DNA of 32,309 nucleotides from Sneathiellales bacterium (GCA_026992315.1 JALXAG010000279.1:1-32309), one strand, 5' to 3'; counted from the first letter of the stretch, positions 15,945 through 25,774 are shown. Made by a program: numbers and translations. Notes: generated by a model from the sequence alone, not told the origin.

Positions 15945-16359
15945 TGACCCCTCCGCTACGTTAAAATCGGCACCACGCAAAATCCTGCAATTCCGGGAAA
16001 ACAGATTACCGGCGCTTGCCCCCAAAGTCAGCCTTTAGAATTTTTTTTGCATATTCATATGTCTTATTGTATACATGTCATGTCATAGCACACAACGTAA
16101 GGAATATGCTTTTCCGGAAGGATCACTTCGTTAGCCATATACAGATCGGCAAAGGAATAATGTCCTGATTCTGAGTGTCGCATCCCGAAGGCGAACAAGC
16201 GGCTCGAACCATATCCGGAATAATCGCGGTTTTCGTCAGTGTGCGCCGGATCAAATCAGAATGACCGGTACGACGGGTGAATTAAGGGGAATCTGCGCCC
16301 GACAACTATAACTTATGTTTCATGTGCAAAGATTGTCACAAGGGGAACGGGAGGAAAAG
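15945..16359. other. Divergent intergenic region, AT-richer, no gene recognised
   Basis: About 415 bases separate the cassette from alr, the longest gene-free stretch apart from the riboswitch leader. It has lower GC than its surroundings, a T8 run near 16041, and repeated CATGTCATGTCAT around 16074. No tRNA, riboswitch or small gene could be supported. Promoters for both flanking genes should lie here. A weak candidate for alr is TATAAC at 16307-16312, with no convincing -35. Confidence 0.6.
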
Positions 16360-17637
16360 ATGATCAAGCAGGCTGTGGAAAGAGGGGGATATTTTCCGGC
16401 CGCGGACGTGGTTTCACGGCACCGCCCGTCCCACCCCCAGCGCACGATCCGGCTTGAACGGGCTCCCGAACACCCGCCGCAGCCGACGAATGAAAAGCGC
16501 CCGACTACGCCGCCCATGCCGGGGCGCGGCATAACCGCCTCCTTCCATGCCATTTCCGGCCCGGTGATCGATGTCAATCTCAGCGCCCTGTCCAGCAACT
16601 ATCATTTCCTCAGAACGATGCTGGGCAGGACGGAGCTTGCCGCCGTCATCAAGGCCGATGCCTATGGGCTGGGCATGGTGCATATCGCCGAAACCCTTTA
16701 TCGCCAGGGCTGTCGCATTTTCATGGTCGCCCAGCCCGAGGAAGGGGCCTGCCTGCGCAGGGCCATGGGCAAGCGCCGTGCCGCCATCTATGTCCTGAAC
16801 GGTCTTTCCCTGTGTTCGCCGGCCGATTTCGCCGCCTACGACCTGATTCCGGTCATCAGCAACCGTCGCGATGCCGAAATCTGGGCCGGGCACGACCGTC
16901 GCATCCGCCCGGCTGCGATTCAGCTCGAAACCGGGCTCAACCGCCTCGGCTTCAAGCCCGAGGAAGCATTGCGCCTGATCGAGGATGCGGATATCCGCAA
17001 CGGTCTGGATGTGCGTTTCTGGATGAGCCATCTTGCCTGTGCCGAAGTACCGGGATCCGATTTCAACCTGATGCAGTTGCAGAATTTCCGCCAGGCGCTG
17101 GCATCGCTGCCGGACGCCGCGGCCAGCCTTGCCAACTCGGCCGGCACCTTTCTGGGCCGGGATTATCATTTCGATCTCGTACGCACCGGCAGCGCCCTGT
17201 ATGGGGTCAATCCCCGGCCCGGTCAGGCCAATCCGATGCGTGAAGTGGTGCGCATGCGCGCGCCGATTCTGCAGGTGAACGACACCCCCGCAGGGGCGGG
17301 CATCGGCTATGGACTGACCGTGCGCCTCGAACGGCCCTCGCGCATTGCCGTCATCGCCGCCGGTTATGCCGACGGCTATATGCGCAGCCTCTCCAACCGC
17401 GCCGAAGTCGCCATCGGCCGCCACCGCGCCCCTGTCGTCGGACGGGTATCGATGGATGTCATCATGGCCGATGTTACCGATATTCCCGACCATCTGCTCC
17501 GCCCCGGAAAGATGGCCGATCTGATCGGCGGCAATGTCCCGCTGGAAGAAGTGGCCGACTGGGCGGATACCGCACCGTTTGAAATCCTCACCGGAATCGG
17601 CAAACGTTCACGAATTATTTACACTGGCGAAGGCTAA
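16360..17637 (+). CDS. alr: Alanine racemase with N-terminal extension
   Basis: This PLP enzyme interconverts L- and D-alanine for peptidoglycan. The PLP lysine is in AAVIKADAYGLG (K98); the second active-site motif AGIGYGLTVRL carries the catalytic tyrosine; RTGSALYGVNP and GYADGYMRSLSNRAEV are family signatures. The length of 425 residues exceeds the usual 360-390 because about 65 proline- and arginine-rich residues precede the first conserved segment (VIDVNLSALSSNY). I chose the ATG at 16360 because GGGAGGAAAAG lies directly upstream. The ATG at 16315 lacks a ribosome site. A shorter start at Met53 (16516) is possible and would give a typical length. Confidence 0.92.
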   Translation: MIKQAVERGGYFPAADVVSRHRPSHPQRTIRLERAPEHPPQPTNEKRPTTPPMPGRGITASFHAISGPVIDVNLSALSSNYHFLRTMLGRTELAAVIKADAYGLGMVHIAETLYRQGCRIFMVAQPEEGACLRRAMGKRRAAIYVLNGLSLCSPADFAAYDLIPVISNRRDAEIWAGHDRRIRPAAIQLETGLNRLGFKPEEALRLIEDADIRNGLDVRFWMSHLACAEVPGSDFNLMQLQNFRQALASLPDAAASLANSAGTFLGRDYHFDLVRTGSALYGVNPRPGQANPMREVVRMRAPILQVNDTPAGAGIGYGLTVRLERPSRIAVIAAGYADGYMRSLSNRAEVAIGRHRAPVVGRVSMDVIMADVTDIPDHLLRPGKMADLIGGNVPLEEVADWADTAPFEILTGIGKRSRIIYTGEG

Positions 17638-17667
17638 CTGATGTTCCTGTATTCGGGAAAACATCAG
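17638..17667 (+). terminator. Hairpin between alr and the PilZ gene
   Basis: CTGATGTT (17638-17645) pairs with AACATCAG (17660-17667), and the stem can extend by further C-G pairs with a small bulge. It begins immediately after the alr stop and ends 17 bases before the PilZ ATG. No T-run follows, so it may attenuate rather than end transcription, or affect access to the PilZ start, which has no clear ribosome site. Confidence 0.4.
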
Positions 17668-17684
17668 GATCAGGGCCTTCGTTC

Positions 17685-18029
17685 ATGCCTTCGAAAATCA
17701 TTGGCATCCTGGACCACCGCAAGCGCCGCCGGGACAAACGCCGCACATCGCCACGGCTGCACATCCGGCTGCAGGGCGCGGAATATCTGACTGAAAACTG
17801 GTCCCTCGGCGGTTTCCTGATCGATGGTTATGCGGGGCCGCTGAAACCGGGCCAGGAATGCAGCGTGGAAATCTCGAGCGAAGTCCGCGGCAAGGCAGTG
17901 ACCGTTCAGGCCGATATCGAAGTCATGCGCATCGACAGGGATGCCGGCGAGCTGGCCGCCCATTTCATCCGTTTCCCGCCAGGACAATTCGAGCTTCTCG
18001 AAAAAATTTCCACCCGCGGGCTGCTGTAA
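17685..18029 (+). CDS. PilZ-domain protein (probable c-di-GMP receptor)
   Basis: This 114-residue protein is essentially one PilZ domain after a basic N-terminus (HRKRRRDKRR). The c-di-GMP-binding pattern is present: arginines in RRTSPR (residues 19-24, RxxxR form), followed by the (D/N)xSxxG motif as NWSLGG (38-43). Such single-domain proteins act as c-di-GMP adaptors in motility, polysaccharide or surface behaviour. The target is unknown. It lies downstream of alr on the same strand and may be co-transcribed. It converges with add across 16 bases. Confidence 0.85.
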   Translation: MPSKIIGILDHRKRRRDKRRTSPRLHIRLQGAEYLTENWSLGGFLIDGYAGPLKPGQECSVEISSEVRGKAVTVQADIEVMRIDRDAGELAAHFIRFPPGQFELLEKISTRGLL

Positions 18030-18045
18030 AGTCATCCGTCAGGGA

Positions 18046-19026
18046 TCACAACCGTTTGCGCAGGGCTTCCTTCACCCGCTCATCGGCAAAGGCAGCATCG
18101 ATCGCCATGGCCGTGATCCTGCGAAGCGCCGTTTCATCGAGCGCGAAATGCTCCGCCGCCCGGGCATATTCCCGCCCGATGCTGGTATGGAAATAGGGCG
18201 GATCGTCCGAGTTTAGCGACACCCGACACCCCGCCTGCAACAGCTGCGGCAGCGGGTGGCTGTCATAATCATCGTAAACACCTGTTGCGATGTTGCTGCC
18301 GGGGCAGACCTCCAGCATGATGCCACGGGCGGCAATCTCCTCGATCAGGGCCGGATCCTCCACCGCCCGCACGCCATGCCCCAGCCGCGACACCGGCAGG
18401 CTGTCGAGTGCGGCGCGCACGCTTTCGGCACCGCAGACCTCGCCCGCATGCACGGTACAGGACAGACCGTTGTCATGGACCAGACGGAATGCCGGGGCGA
18501 AATCGGCGGGAGAGAATTGCGCCTCGTCCCCGCCCATGCCGAAACCGACCACATAGTCATGGGGATGGGTCACCACCTGCCGGGCCACCTCCATTGCCCG
18601 CTCGGGGCCGAAATGGCGTACACAGGTGACGATCAGCCGCCCGGTTATGGCGAAATCCCGTGCGGCATCCTCGATGCCTGCGGCAATACCGTCAAGATGC
18701 GCACCATAGCTCATGCCATTGGCGGCGGCATGATCGGGCGAGGACATCACCTCGACATAGATCGCCCCTTCCGCCGCACAGGCGCCGAGATATTCATAGA
18801 CCACATCGCGATAATCCCGCGGCGTCCGGATGACGGCGGAGGCTAGATCGTAAGCTTTCAGGAAATGCCGGAAATCGCTCCACAGGAAACCGCCGCGATC
18901 GTCGAACAGCCCCTCCGGCAGCGTCATGCCGTTGCGCCTTGCCAGACGGCGCACCAGACCGGGGCCGGCGGCGCCTTCCAGATGGCAATGCAATTCCGCT
19001 TTCGGCACGTCCCGGGCCGCCGTCAT
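18046..19026 (-). CDS. add: Adenosine deaminase
   Basis: This 326-residue metal-dependent amidohydrolase has the zinc-binding HxH in LHCHLEG (residues 13 and 15), the HAGE motif ([12 protein letters not shown]), LGHGVRA, and [10 protein letters not shown] with the zinc-ligand aspartates. It deaminates adenosine, and possibly deoxyadenosine, to inosine, which is a substrate of the phosphorylase encoded two genes upstream. Adenine deaminase is a close family member and cannot be fully excluded, but the nucleoside operon favours adenosine. Its start overlaps the deoB stop (ATGA at 19023-19026). It is the last gene of the operon. Confidence 0.9.
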   Translation of the reverse strand: MTAARDVPKAELHCHLEGAAGPGLVRRLARRNGMTLPEGLFDDRGGFLWSDFRHFLKAYDLASAVIRTPRDYRDVVYEYLGACAAEGAIYVEVMSSPDHAAANGMSYGAHLDGIAAGIEDAARDFAITGRLIVTCVRHFGPERAMEVARQVVTHPHDYVVGFGMGGDEAQFSPADFAPAFRLVHDNGLSCTVHAGEVCGAESVRAALDSLPVSRLGHGVRAVEDPALIEEIAARGIMLEVCPGSNIATGVYDDYDSHPLPQLLQAGCRVSLNSDDPPYFHTSIGREYARAAEHFALDETALRRITAMAIDAAFADERVKEALRKRL

Positions 19027-20222
19027 ATCATCGCTTTTCCGTGATCGAGCGGCGCGATCCCCAGATGGGCCGCGATCGTCTGGCCGATATCGGCAAAGCT
19101 GTCGCGCCGCCCCGCCGGACCGGGCGGCACCGCCGGCCCGAAGAGGATCGCCGGCACATATTCGCGCGTATGATCCGTACCGGCGAAACAGGGATCGCAG
19201 CCATGATCGGCGGTAATCACAACCATATCCCTGTCGCCGAGCAAGGCCTGCAGTTCCGGCAGGCGGGCATCGAAGGCCTCCAGCGCCCGGGCATAGCCTT
19301 CCGCATCGCGGCGATGGCCGTAGAGCATGTCGAAATCGACGAAATTGGTAAATATCAGTGCCCCGTCAGGGGCCTCCGCCACGGCGGTCAGGGTTGCATC
19401 GAACAACGCCTCGTTGCCATCGGCCTTGATGCTGCGCGTTATGCCGCGATGGGCATAGATGTCGGAGATCTTGCCGATGGCGATCACCTCATGCCCGGCC
19501 TCCTGCAACCGATCCAGCAATGTCGGGGCGGGCGGCGGCACCGCATAATCGCGCCGATTGCCGGTCCTTTGAAAATCCGCCGCGCTCTTGCCGATAAAGG
19601 GCCGCGCGATCACCCGGCCGATATTGTATGCATCGACCAGCCTGCGGGCGATCAGGCAGGTTTCATACAACCGCCCGAGGCCGAAATGCGCCTCATGGGC
19701 CGCGATCTGAAATACACTGTCGGCTGAGGTATAGACGATGGGCTTGCCGGTCCGGATATGTTCCTCTCCCAGCCGGGCAATGATCTCCGTGCCCGAAGCA
19801 TGGCAGCAGCCCAGCACGCCGGGCAGCCCCGCCCGCTCGATCAGCTCCTCGATCAGTTCCGGGGGAAAACTGTTTTCCGGATCGGGGAAATAGCCCCATT
19901 CGAACAGCACCGGCACGCCGGCCATCTCCCAATGGCCGCTTGGCGTATCCTTGCCCCGGCTACGCTCCGCCGCCCAGCCCCAGCGCGCTTTTGGACCGGC
20001 GGATCCGGGCATCAGCGTTGGTACATGCACGCCGCTGGCCCCTTCCAGCGCCGCGCCGAGACCCAGCCGGGACAAATGCGGCAGATGCAGCTTCCCCCCG
20101 TTGCGGGCACGATGGGAGGCGATGGAGCCCAGCGTATTGGCCCCGTCATCGCCGAAGGCCATGGCATCGGGTGCCGCGCCGATACCGAGGGAATCGAGCA
20201 TCAGCACGATGGCGCGGCTCAT
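19023..20222 (-). CDS. deoB: Phosphopentomutase
   Basis: This 399-residue enzyme of the alkaline phosphatase superfamily converts (deoxy)ribose 1-phosphate to the 5-phosphate. The N-terminal metal-binding [13 protein letters not shown] has Asp10. [12 protein letters not shown] contains the phosphorylated threonine region, and [17 protein letters not shown] and [20 protein letters not shown] give the C-terminal metal ligands. Length is normal. I chose the ATG at 20222 because it overlaps the stop of the phosphorylase gene as ATGA. The 60 upstream in-frame codons lie within that gene. It processes the sugar phosphate released by the neighbouring phosphorylase. Confidence 0.95.
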   Translation of the reverse strand: MSRAIVLMLDSLGIGAAPDAMAFGDDGANTLGSIASHRARNGGKLHLPHLSRLGLGAALEGASGVHVPTLMPGSAGPKARWGWAAERSRGKDTPSGHWEMAGVPVLFEWGYFPDPENSFPPELIEELIERAGLPGVLGCCHASGTEIIARLGEEHIRTGKPIVYTSADSVFQIAAHEAHFGLGRLYETCLIARRLVDAYNIGRVIARPFIGKSAADFQRTGNRRDYAVPPPAPTLLDRLQEAGHEVIAIGKISDIYAHRGITRSIKADGNEALFDATLTAVAEAPDGALIFTNFVDFDMLYGHRRDAEGYARALEAFDARLPELQALLGDRDMVVITADHGCDPCFAGTDHTREYVPAILFGPAVPPGPAGRRDSFADIGQTIAAHLGIAPLDHGKAMI

Positions 20223-21046
20223 TGCCCGTCTCCCAATTGCGCAAGAAAGCGCCGGAGCAGCCTTTCCAGCCGGGATGCCGCCTCGGCGCTTTCGCTCAGC
20301 GTTTCCGCATGGCTCAGGGCATTTCCGGTCATGCCGGCCGCCAGATTGGTGATCGTCGAGACCGCCGCCACCCGCATGCCGCAATGCACCGCCGCCAGAC
20401 ATTCGGGCACGGTGGACATGCCGACCGCATCGCCCCCCAAAACACGTATGGCGCGGATCTCCGCCGGGGTCTCGAAATTCGGCCCCAGACAGAAGAAATA
20501 CACCCCTTCATGCAGATCGATCCCCTCCCCTGCCGCGGCATCGCGCAACAGGGCCTGCAGTTCGGGATCGTAGGCGCGGGTCATGTCGAAGAAGCGGGGG
20601 CCCACCGCCGCGTCATTGGCACCGGCCAGCGGGCTGATGCCTGTGAAATTGATATGATCGGTGATCATCATCAGGCTGCCCGGCGGCATATCCTCATGCA
20701 GGGAGCCGGCGGCATTGGTCAGCAGCAGCGTCCTGCAGCCGATGCCATGCAGCAGGCGTACGGGTATGGCCAGATCGCGGGGATCGTGGCCTTCATACAG
20801 ATGCATGCGCCCCTGCATGCAGGCAACGGTGCAACCGCCAAGATCGCCGATGACCAGCCGCCCGGCATGGCCCTGAATGGTGGGCACGGGGAAGCCCGGC
20901 AATTGATCGTAGGGAACGATCAGCGGGTTTTCGATCTTTTCGGCCAGGGCACCGAGGCCGCTGCCCAGAACCAGGGCCACGGCCGGCCTTCGACCGCCGA
21001 GGCGGGAGAGAACCGTTGCAACGGCCGCATCGTGGGACGATGCCAT
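20219..21046 (-). CDS. punA: Purine-nucleoside phosphorylase (trimeric type)
   Basis: This 275-residue protein cleaves purine nucleosides with phosphate to free base and (deoxy)ribose 1-phosphate. It has the phosphate-binding LGSGLG (27-32), QGHAGR with His60, TNAAGSL (110-115), [11 protein letters not shown] with Glu192 corresponding to human PNP Glu201, GMSTVPE (209-215) and STITNLAAG with Asn234. The Glu and Asn pair indicates the 6-oxopurine (inosine/guanosine) trimeric class rather than the hexameric DeoD class. It starts one base after the permease gene and overlaps deoB. Confidence 0.93.
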   Translation of the reverse strand: MASSHDAAVATVLSRLGGRRPAVALVLGSGLGALAEKIENPLIVPYDQLPGFPVPTIQGHAGRLVIGDLGGCTVACMQGRMHLYEGHDPRDLAIPVRLLHGIGCRTLLLTNAAGSLHEDMPPGSLMMITDHINFTGISPLAGANDAAVGPRFFDMTRAYDPELQALLRDAAAGEGIDLHEGVYFFCLGPNFETPAEIRAIRVLGGDAVGMSTVPECLAAVHCGMRVAAVSTITNLAAGMTGNALSHAETLSESAEAASRLERLLRRFLAQLGDGQ

Positions 21047-21047
21047 T

Positions 21048-22019
21048 TCAGCGTTCCTTCACATAGGGCACGCCAATGGCCTTGGGGGCCACCGCCTTGC
21101 CGATGAAGCCCGCCAGCAGCACCACCGTCAGCACATAGGGCAGAGCCTGGATGAACTGCACGGGAATTTCGCCGATCAGCGGCAGGGACACCCCCTGCAG
21201 GCGGATGGCGACGGCATCGAGAAAGCCGAACAACAATGCCGAAAGCATCGCGGGCACCGGACGCCACTTGCCGAAAATCAGCGCCGCCAGGGCGATAAAG
21301 CCCTTTCCCGCCGTCATCTCGCGGATAAAGCCCGCGCTCTGCGCCGTTGCCAGATAGGCCCCGGCAACCCCCGTCAGCACCCCGCCGCAGGCCAGGGCCA
21401 TATACCGCATTTTCGCCACGGAAATACCGGCGGTATCCACCGCTTCCGGGTTTTCGCCGACGGCGCGCAGCCTCAGGCCGAAGCGGGTACGATAGAGGAT
21501 CCACCAGACCAGAGGCACCGCCAGAAAGGCGGCATAGACGAGGATATTGTGTCCGCTGAGCAGCTCCGAATAGATGCCGCCGATCACCGGCACATCGGCC
21601 AGGGCCGCCGCCCCCGGAAATTCGAGCGACTGGAACCGGGCCGATGGCGGCAAGGGCGGTGTCTGTCCGCCACGCGAAAACCAGGCGATGCCTAGAATGA
21701 CCGTCAGCCCCGAGGCCAGAATATTGATGGCGACACCGGAGACGATCTGATTGCCGTTATGGGTGACACAGGCGAAGCCGTGCACCATCGCCAGGGCCAT
21801 CGACACGCCGACCCCCGCCAGCAGGCCGATCCAGACCGATCCCGTCACATAGGCTGCGGCGGCGGAAGCGAAGGCTGCCGCCAGCATCTTGCCCTCCAGC
21901 CCGATATCGACAACGCCGGAGCGTTCGGAAAACAAACCCGCCAGCGATGCCAGCACCAAAGGCACCGAAACCCGCAGCGTCGAATCCAGTATCAGAATGA
22001 ACAAGGTGAAATAATCCAT
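21048..22019 (-). CDS. Nucleoside ABC transporter permease (NupQ-like)
   Basis: This 323-residue integral membrane protein belongs to the branched-chain-type permease family (BPD_transp_2). It carries the characteristic ERSGVVDIGLEGKML (residues 32-46) and a cytoplasmic coupling region RAVGENPEAVDTAGISVAKMRY. With the other permease and the double-ATPase it would form the inner-membrane channel of a BMP-type nucleoside importer. Its ATG lies one base past the stop of the other permease gene. The final residues KAIGVPYVKER are short and cytoplasmic. Assignment to nucleosides rests on the BMP protein and the salvage enzymes in the same operon. Confidence 0.9.
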   Translation of the reverse strand: MDYFTLFILILDSTLRVSVPLVLASLAGLFSERSGVVDIGLEGKMLAAAFASAAAAYVTGSVWIGLLAGVGVSMALAMVHGFACVTHNGNQIVSGVAINILASGLTVILGIAWFSRGGQTPPLPPSARFQSLEFPGAAALADVPVIGGIYSELLSGHNILVYAAFLAVPLVWWILYRTRFGLRLRAVGENPEAVDTAGISVAKMRYMALACGGVLTGVAGAYLATAQSAGFIREMTAGKGFIALAALIFGKWRPVPAMLSALLFGFLDAVAIRLQGVSLPLIGEIPVQFIQALPYVLTVVLLAGFIGKAVAPKAIGVPYVKER

Positions 22020-22020
22020 C

Positions 22021-23148
22021 TCAACCCCCGGCCCGCATCAGGGCAATCCGCCGGAATATCGCCAGCAATTGCGGCTTGAACAGATATTCGAGCGCGCCGG
22101 CGAACAAAATGACCAGCCCCTGGATCACCACCACCAGATCGCGTGTGATCCTGGGAAATTCGAACGACAATTCCGCCCCGCCCTGATAGAGCGCGCCGAA
22201 CAACAGCGCCGCCAGCAGAATGCCGACCGGATGGCTGCGCCCCATCAGCGCCACGGCAATGCCGACGAAACCGTAACCGGCGGTGAAGTTCAGCAGCAGG
22301 CGGTGCTGCACGCCGAGGATTTCATTGAGGCCGAGAAACCCGGCCAGCGCGCCGGAAATCAGCATGGAAATGATGATGTTGCGCACCGGGGAAATGCCGG
22401 CGTAACGGGCGGCATTCTCGTTCTGACCGACCGTGCGCAGCTCATATCCCCAGCGGGTATGCCAGATGAACAGCCACACCAGCACCAACAGCGCCAGCGC
22501 CCACAGAAAGGACATGTTCAGCGGCGAGGGCTCGAAGGATATCCCGAACCAGCCGAGCATCTCGTGGATGAAGGGCAGCCAGGCGTTCTCGGCAAATTCA
22601 CGGCTTTCCGGCGACATCTGCCCCGGCTTGATAAAGATATTGACCAGCAGATACACCATCAGGGTCGAGGCGATGAAATTGAACATGATGGTGGTGATGA
22701 CGATATGGCTGCCGCGTTTGGCCTGCAGATAGGCGGGAATAAAGGCCCAGGCCGCGCCGAACAGGCCCGCCGCGATCATCGCCAGCGGCAGGATGACGTA
22801 GAAGGGCTGCCCGTCGAAGGCCAGCACCACCAGCCCGACCCCCAGCCCGCCAAGATAGGCCTGGCCTTCGCCGCCGATGTTGAACAGGCCGCAATGAAAG
22901 GCCACTGCCACCGCCAGGCCGGTGAAGATGAAATTGGTGGTGTAGTAGAGGGTATAACCGATCGCTTCCTGAAAACCGAAAGCGCCCCAGAGCAGCACCT
23001 TCACCACTTCAAGGGGGTTTTCGCCGATCAGCACCACGACCAGCCCGCCGACCAGCAGCGCCACGATCACATTGATCGCAGGCAGCAGGGCGATTTCCGC
23101 CCATCGCGGCAGGCGCCCTTCCTTCAGAACACTCGATGCGGTACTCAC
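22021..23148 (-). CDS. Nucleoside ABC transporter permease (NupP-like)
   Basis: This 375-residue, multi-helix permease has the family stretch HCGLFNIGGEGQAYLG (about 85-100) and the coupling segment RTVGQNENAARYAGISPVRN. The start is GTG at 23148, overlapping the ATPase stop as GTGA, and the first residues MSTASSVLKEG are cytoplasmic. It pairs with the shorter permease downstream, as in the nupOPQ and yufOPQ type systems. Confidence 0.9.
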   Translation of the reverse strand: MSTASSVLKEGRLPRWAEIALLPAINVIVALLVGGLVVVLIGENPLEVVKVLLWGAFGFQEAIGYTLYYTTNFIFTGLAVAVAFHCGLFNIGGEGQAYLGGLGVGLVVLAFDGQPFYVILPLAMIAAGLFGAAWAFIPAYLQAKRGSHIVITTIMFNFIASTLMVYLLVNIFIKPGQMSPESREFAENAWLPFIHEMLGWFGISFEPSPLNMSFLWALALLVLVWLFIWHTRWGYELRTVGQNENAARYAGISPVRNIIISMLISGALAGFLGLNEILGVQHRLLLNFTAGYGFVGIAVALMGRSHPVGILLAALLFGALYQGGAELSFEFPRITRDLVVVIQGLVILFAGALEYLFKPQLLAIFRRIALMRAGG

Positions 23149-24770
23149 GCCTGCGCCCCTTCCCTTGACGGCCCGTCCCGGCGGGGATCGACCCCCGCCA
23201 TCATCAGACCCAGCAGTTTTTCATCGGCCTCCGCCGGATCGACCTCACCGACGATGATTCCGTCGAACATCACCAGAATACGGTCGGACAACGACATGAT
23301 TTCATCCAGTTCCACCGACACCAGCAGCACCGCCTTGCCGGCATCGCGCATCTCGATGATCCGCCGGTGAATGAATTCGATGGCGCCGATATCGACACCC
23401 CGTGTCGGCTGTCCGACCAGCAGCAGGTCCGGATCGCGTTCGATTTCGCGCGCCAGTACGATCTTCTGCTGATTGCCGCCGGAAAAATTCGCCGCCGGCA
23501 AGGCCGGATCGACCGGGCGGACATCGTATTTTTCCATCAGGTGCAGGCAGTTCTCCCGGATGCGCCGTTCATCCATCAAGATGAGCCCGTTGAAGAGCGG
23601 ATCGTCCTGACGGCCGAGAATCGCCGCCTCCGCCGCCGAAAAGCTGCTGACCAGCCCCAAGCGGTTGCGGTCTTCCGGCACATGGCCGAGCCCCTGGGCA
23701 CGAATCCCGCGGGCGTCGGCCGGATGAGCGGCATCGTATGCATGACCGTTGAAGACAAAGCGCCCGCCCGAAGGCGGCTGCATCCCGGCCAGAACCTCCA
23801 GCAATTCACTCTGCCCGTTCCCGGCGACGCCGGCAATGCCGACGATCTCCCCGGCGCGGACGGAAAAACTCACCCCCTTGAGACGCTGCACCCCGTTGGC
23901 ATCGGTCATCGCCAGATTGTCGGTTTCCAGCACCGTGGCGGCCGGATGGGCCGGTGTCTTGTCGACGCGCAGCAGAACCTTGCGCCCGACCATCAGTTCC
24001 GCCAGTTCCTCGGGCGAGGTTTCCGCCGTTACCCGATGCGCGACCATTTCACCATGGCGCATGACCGACACGTAATCGGTGATTGCCATGATCTCGCGCA
24101 GCTTGTGGGTGATGAAGACGATGGTTTTTCCCTGAGCCTTCAGCGCCGCCAGAATACGGAACAGATGATCGGCCTCCTGCGGGGTCAGCACGCCGGTAGG
24201 TTCGTCAAGAACCAGAATATCGGCGCCGCGGTACAGCGCCTTGAGAATCTCGACCCGCTGCAGCAACCCCACGGAGAGATCGCCGACCACGGCATCGATA
24301 TCGACCTGCAGTTCGTATTCCCGCTCCAGCCGCTGCAGGGCGGCCCGGGCGGCGCGCACCCCTTCGGCCAGCAGAAAGCCGCCTTCGGCACCGAGAACGA
24401 TGTTCTCCAGCACCGTGAAGGTATCCACCAGTTTGAAATGCTGGAAAACCATGCCGATGCCGGCGGCAATGGCCGCTTGCGGATCGCGGATCTTCGTTTC
24501 GCGGCCATTGATGAAAATGGTCCCGGAACTGGCCTGGTAATAGCCGTAGAGAATGCTCATCAACGTCGATTTTCCGGCACCGTTCTCGCCGATGATGCCG
24601 TGCACGCTGCCCTTGCGCACGCGCAGGCACACATCCTTGTTGGCGTGAACCGGTCCGAAATGCTTGTTGATATCGCGCAGCTCTATGGCGAAGTCGTGCC
24701 CCTGCGCAGGTTGCGCCGCGCAGGGGGCGTCCCCGGCGGTACTACCGCCGGGAATGTTCTGTCCGGTCAT
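23145..24770 (-). CDS. Nucleoside ABC transporter ATP-binding protein (double ABC, NupO-like)
   Basis: This 541-residue protein has two ABC cassettes. The first has Walker A GENGAGKSTLM (61-71), signature LSVGLLQRVEIL and Walker B ILVLDEPTGVLTP. The second has a degenerate Walker A (GVAGNGQSELLE), signature FSGGNQQKIVLAREI and the DLLLVGQPTRGVD Walker B variant usual in sugar/nucleoside-type ATPases of this class. It powers nucleoside uptake with the two permeases. It starts 11 bases after the stop of the binding-protein gene. The first 25 residues (rich in G, A, P) are not conserved, so a later start is possible. Confidence 0.93.
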   Translation of the reverse strand: MTGQNIPGGSTAGDAPCAAQPAQGHDFAIELRDINKHFGPVHANKDVCLRVRKGSVHGIIGENGAGKSTLMSILYGYYQASSGTIFINGRETKIRDPQAAIAAGIGMVFQHFKLVDTFTVLENIVLGAEGGFLLAEGVRAARAALQRLEREYELQVDIDAVVGDLSVGLLQRVEILKALYRGADILVLDEPTGVLTPQEADHLFRILAALKAQGKTIVFITHKLREIMAITDYVSVMRHGEMVAHRVTAETSPEELAELMVGRKVLLRVDKTPAHPAATVLETDNLAMTDANGVQRLKGVSFSVRAGEIVGIAGVAGNGQSELLEVLAGMQPPSGGRFVFNGHAYDAAHPADARGIRAQGLGHVPEDRNRLGLVSSFSAAEAAILGRQDDPLFNGLILMDERRIRENCLHLMEKYDVRPVDPALPAANFSGGNQQKIVLAREIERDPDLLLVGQPTRGVDIGAIEFIHRRIIEMRDAGKAVLLVSVELDEIMSLSDRILVMFDGIIVGEVDPAEADEKLLGLMMAGVDPRRDGPSREGAQA

Positions 24771-24781
24771 TACGGCCTACT

Positions 24782-25774
24782 TCAGAAGTCGCACTTATTG
24801 TCGGACATATAGTCATGAACCTTGATCTTGCCGGCAATGATATCCGCTTCGATCTGGTCCATGCGTGCCTTCATTTCCGGCGTGATCAGGCTTTTGTTGT
24901 ATTGATCGAGCGCCCAGCCGACACCGCCTTCCTTCAGGCCGAGAACCTGAATGCCCGGCTTCCAGGTGCCGTCCATCGCCGATTTGAACACGTTATAGGC
25001 GGCGATATCGACCCTTTTCAGCATCGACGTCAGAACCGAGCCCGGATGCAGATAATTCTGGTTCGAATCGACGCCGATCGACAGCTTTCCGGCATCCGCC
25101 GCCGCCTGCAGAACGCCGAGCCCGGTACCGCCCGCGGCAGCATAAACCACATCGGCGCCCCGGTCGAACTGCGATTTGGCCAGCTCGCCGCCCTTGACGG
25201 GATCGTTCCAGGCCGCCGGCGTCGTGCCGGTCATGTTCTGAAATACTTCGGCCTTGGGATTGATGTATTTCACCCCCTGCACATAACCGCAGGCAAATTT
25301 GCGAATCAGCGGAATATCCATGCCGCCGACGAAACCGACCTTGCCGGTCTTGGAGGCCATGGCCGCCAGCGCCCCGACAAGGAACGAACCTTCATGCTCC
25401 TTGAAGACGATCGACTGCACATTGGGCAGATCCACCACCATGTCGATGATCGCAAAACGCTGCTTGGGGAATTTCTTGGCGACCTTCTCCATGGCCGGGG
25501 CCTGGCCGAAACCGACGCCGAGAATCGGATCGCCGCCGCGCCGGGCAAAATTCATCAGCGCCTGTTCGCGCTGGGATTCATTGGTAATCTCGAATTCCCG
25601 GTATTTGATGCCGGTTTCCTTGCGGAATTTTTCGACTCCGTTGAAAACCCCTTCATTGAAGGATTTGTCGAACTTGCCGCCCATATCGAACAGAACGGCA
25701 GGTTTGATTTCCCCTGCCTGGGCAGCGCCACCGGCCAGCAACAATGCCGCGGCGGCAAGAAATATTTTTTTCAT
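24782..25774 (-). CDS. BMP-family nucleoside-binding protein
   Basis: This 330-residue periplasmic protein starts MKKIFLAAAALLLAGGAAQA, a Sec signal with predicted cleavage after AQA at residue 20. No lipobox cysteine is present, so it should be soluble. The mature protein opens PAVLFDMGGKFDKSFNEG, the BMP/PnrA/Med signature of purine nucleoside-binding proteins, followed by GVGFGQAPAME, GKVGFVGGMDIPLI and VDSNQNYLHPGSVLTSML. It is the first gene of the nucleoside operon. I chose the ATG at 25774 because GGGGAG lies 8-13 bases upstream; an upstream in-frame ATG at 25816 would spoil the signal peptide. Confidence 0.92.
   Translation of the reverse strand: MKKIFLAAAALLLAGGAAQAGEIKPAVLFDMGGKFDKSFNEGVFNGVEKFRKETGIKYREFEITNESQREQALMNFARRGGDPILGVGFGQAPAMEKVAKKFPKQRFAIIDMVVDLPNVQSIVFKEHEGSFLVGALAAMASKTGKVGFVGGMDIPLIRKFACGYVQGVKYINPKAEVFQNMTGTTPAAWNDPVKGGELAKSQFDRGADVVYAAAGGTGLGVLQAAADAGKLSIGVDSNQNYLHPGSVLTSMLKRVDIAAYNVFKSAMDGTWKPGIQVLGLKEGGVGWALDQYNKSLITPEMKARMDQIEADIIAGKIKVHDYMSDNKCDF

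Noticed and set aside
15945-16359. Small gene or ncRNA in the gap upstream of alr
   Set aside because: No open frame with a ribosome site and no recognised RNA motif was found; it may hold promoters only.
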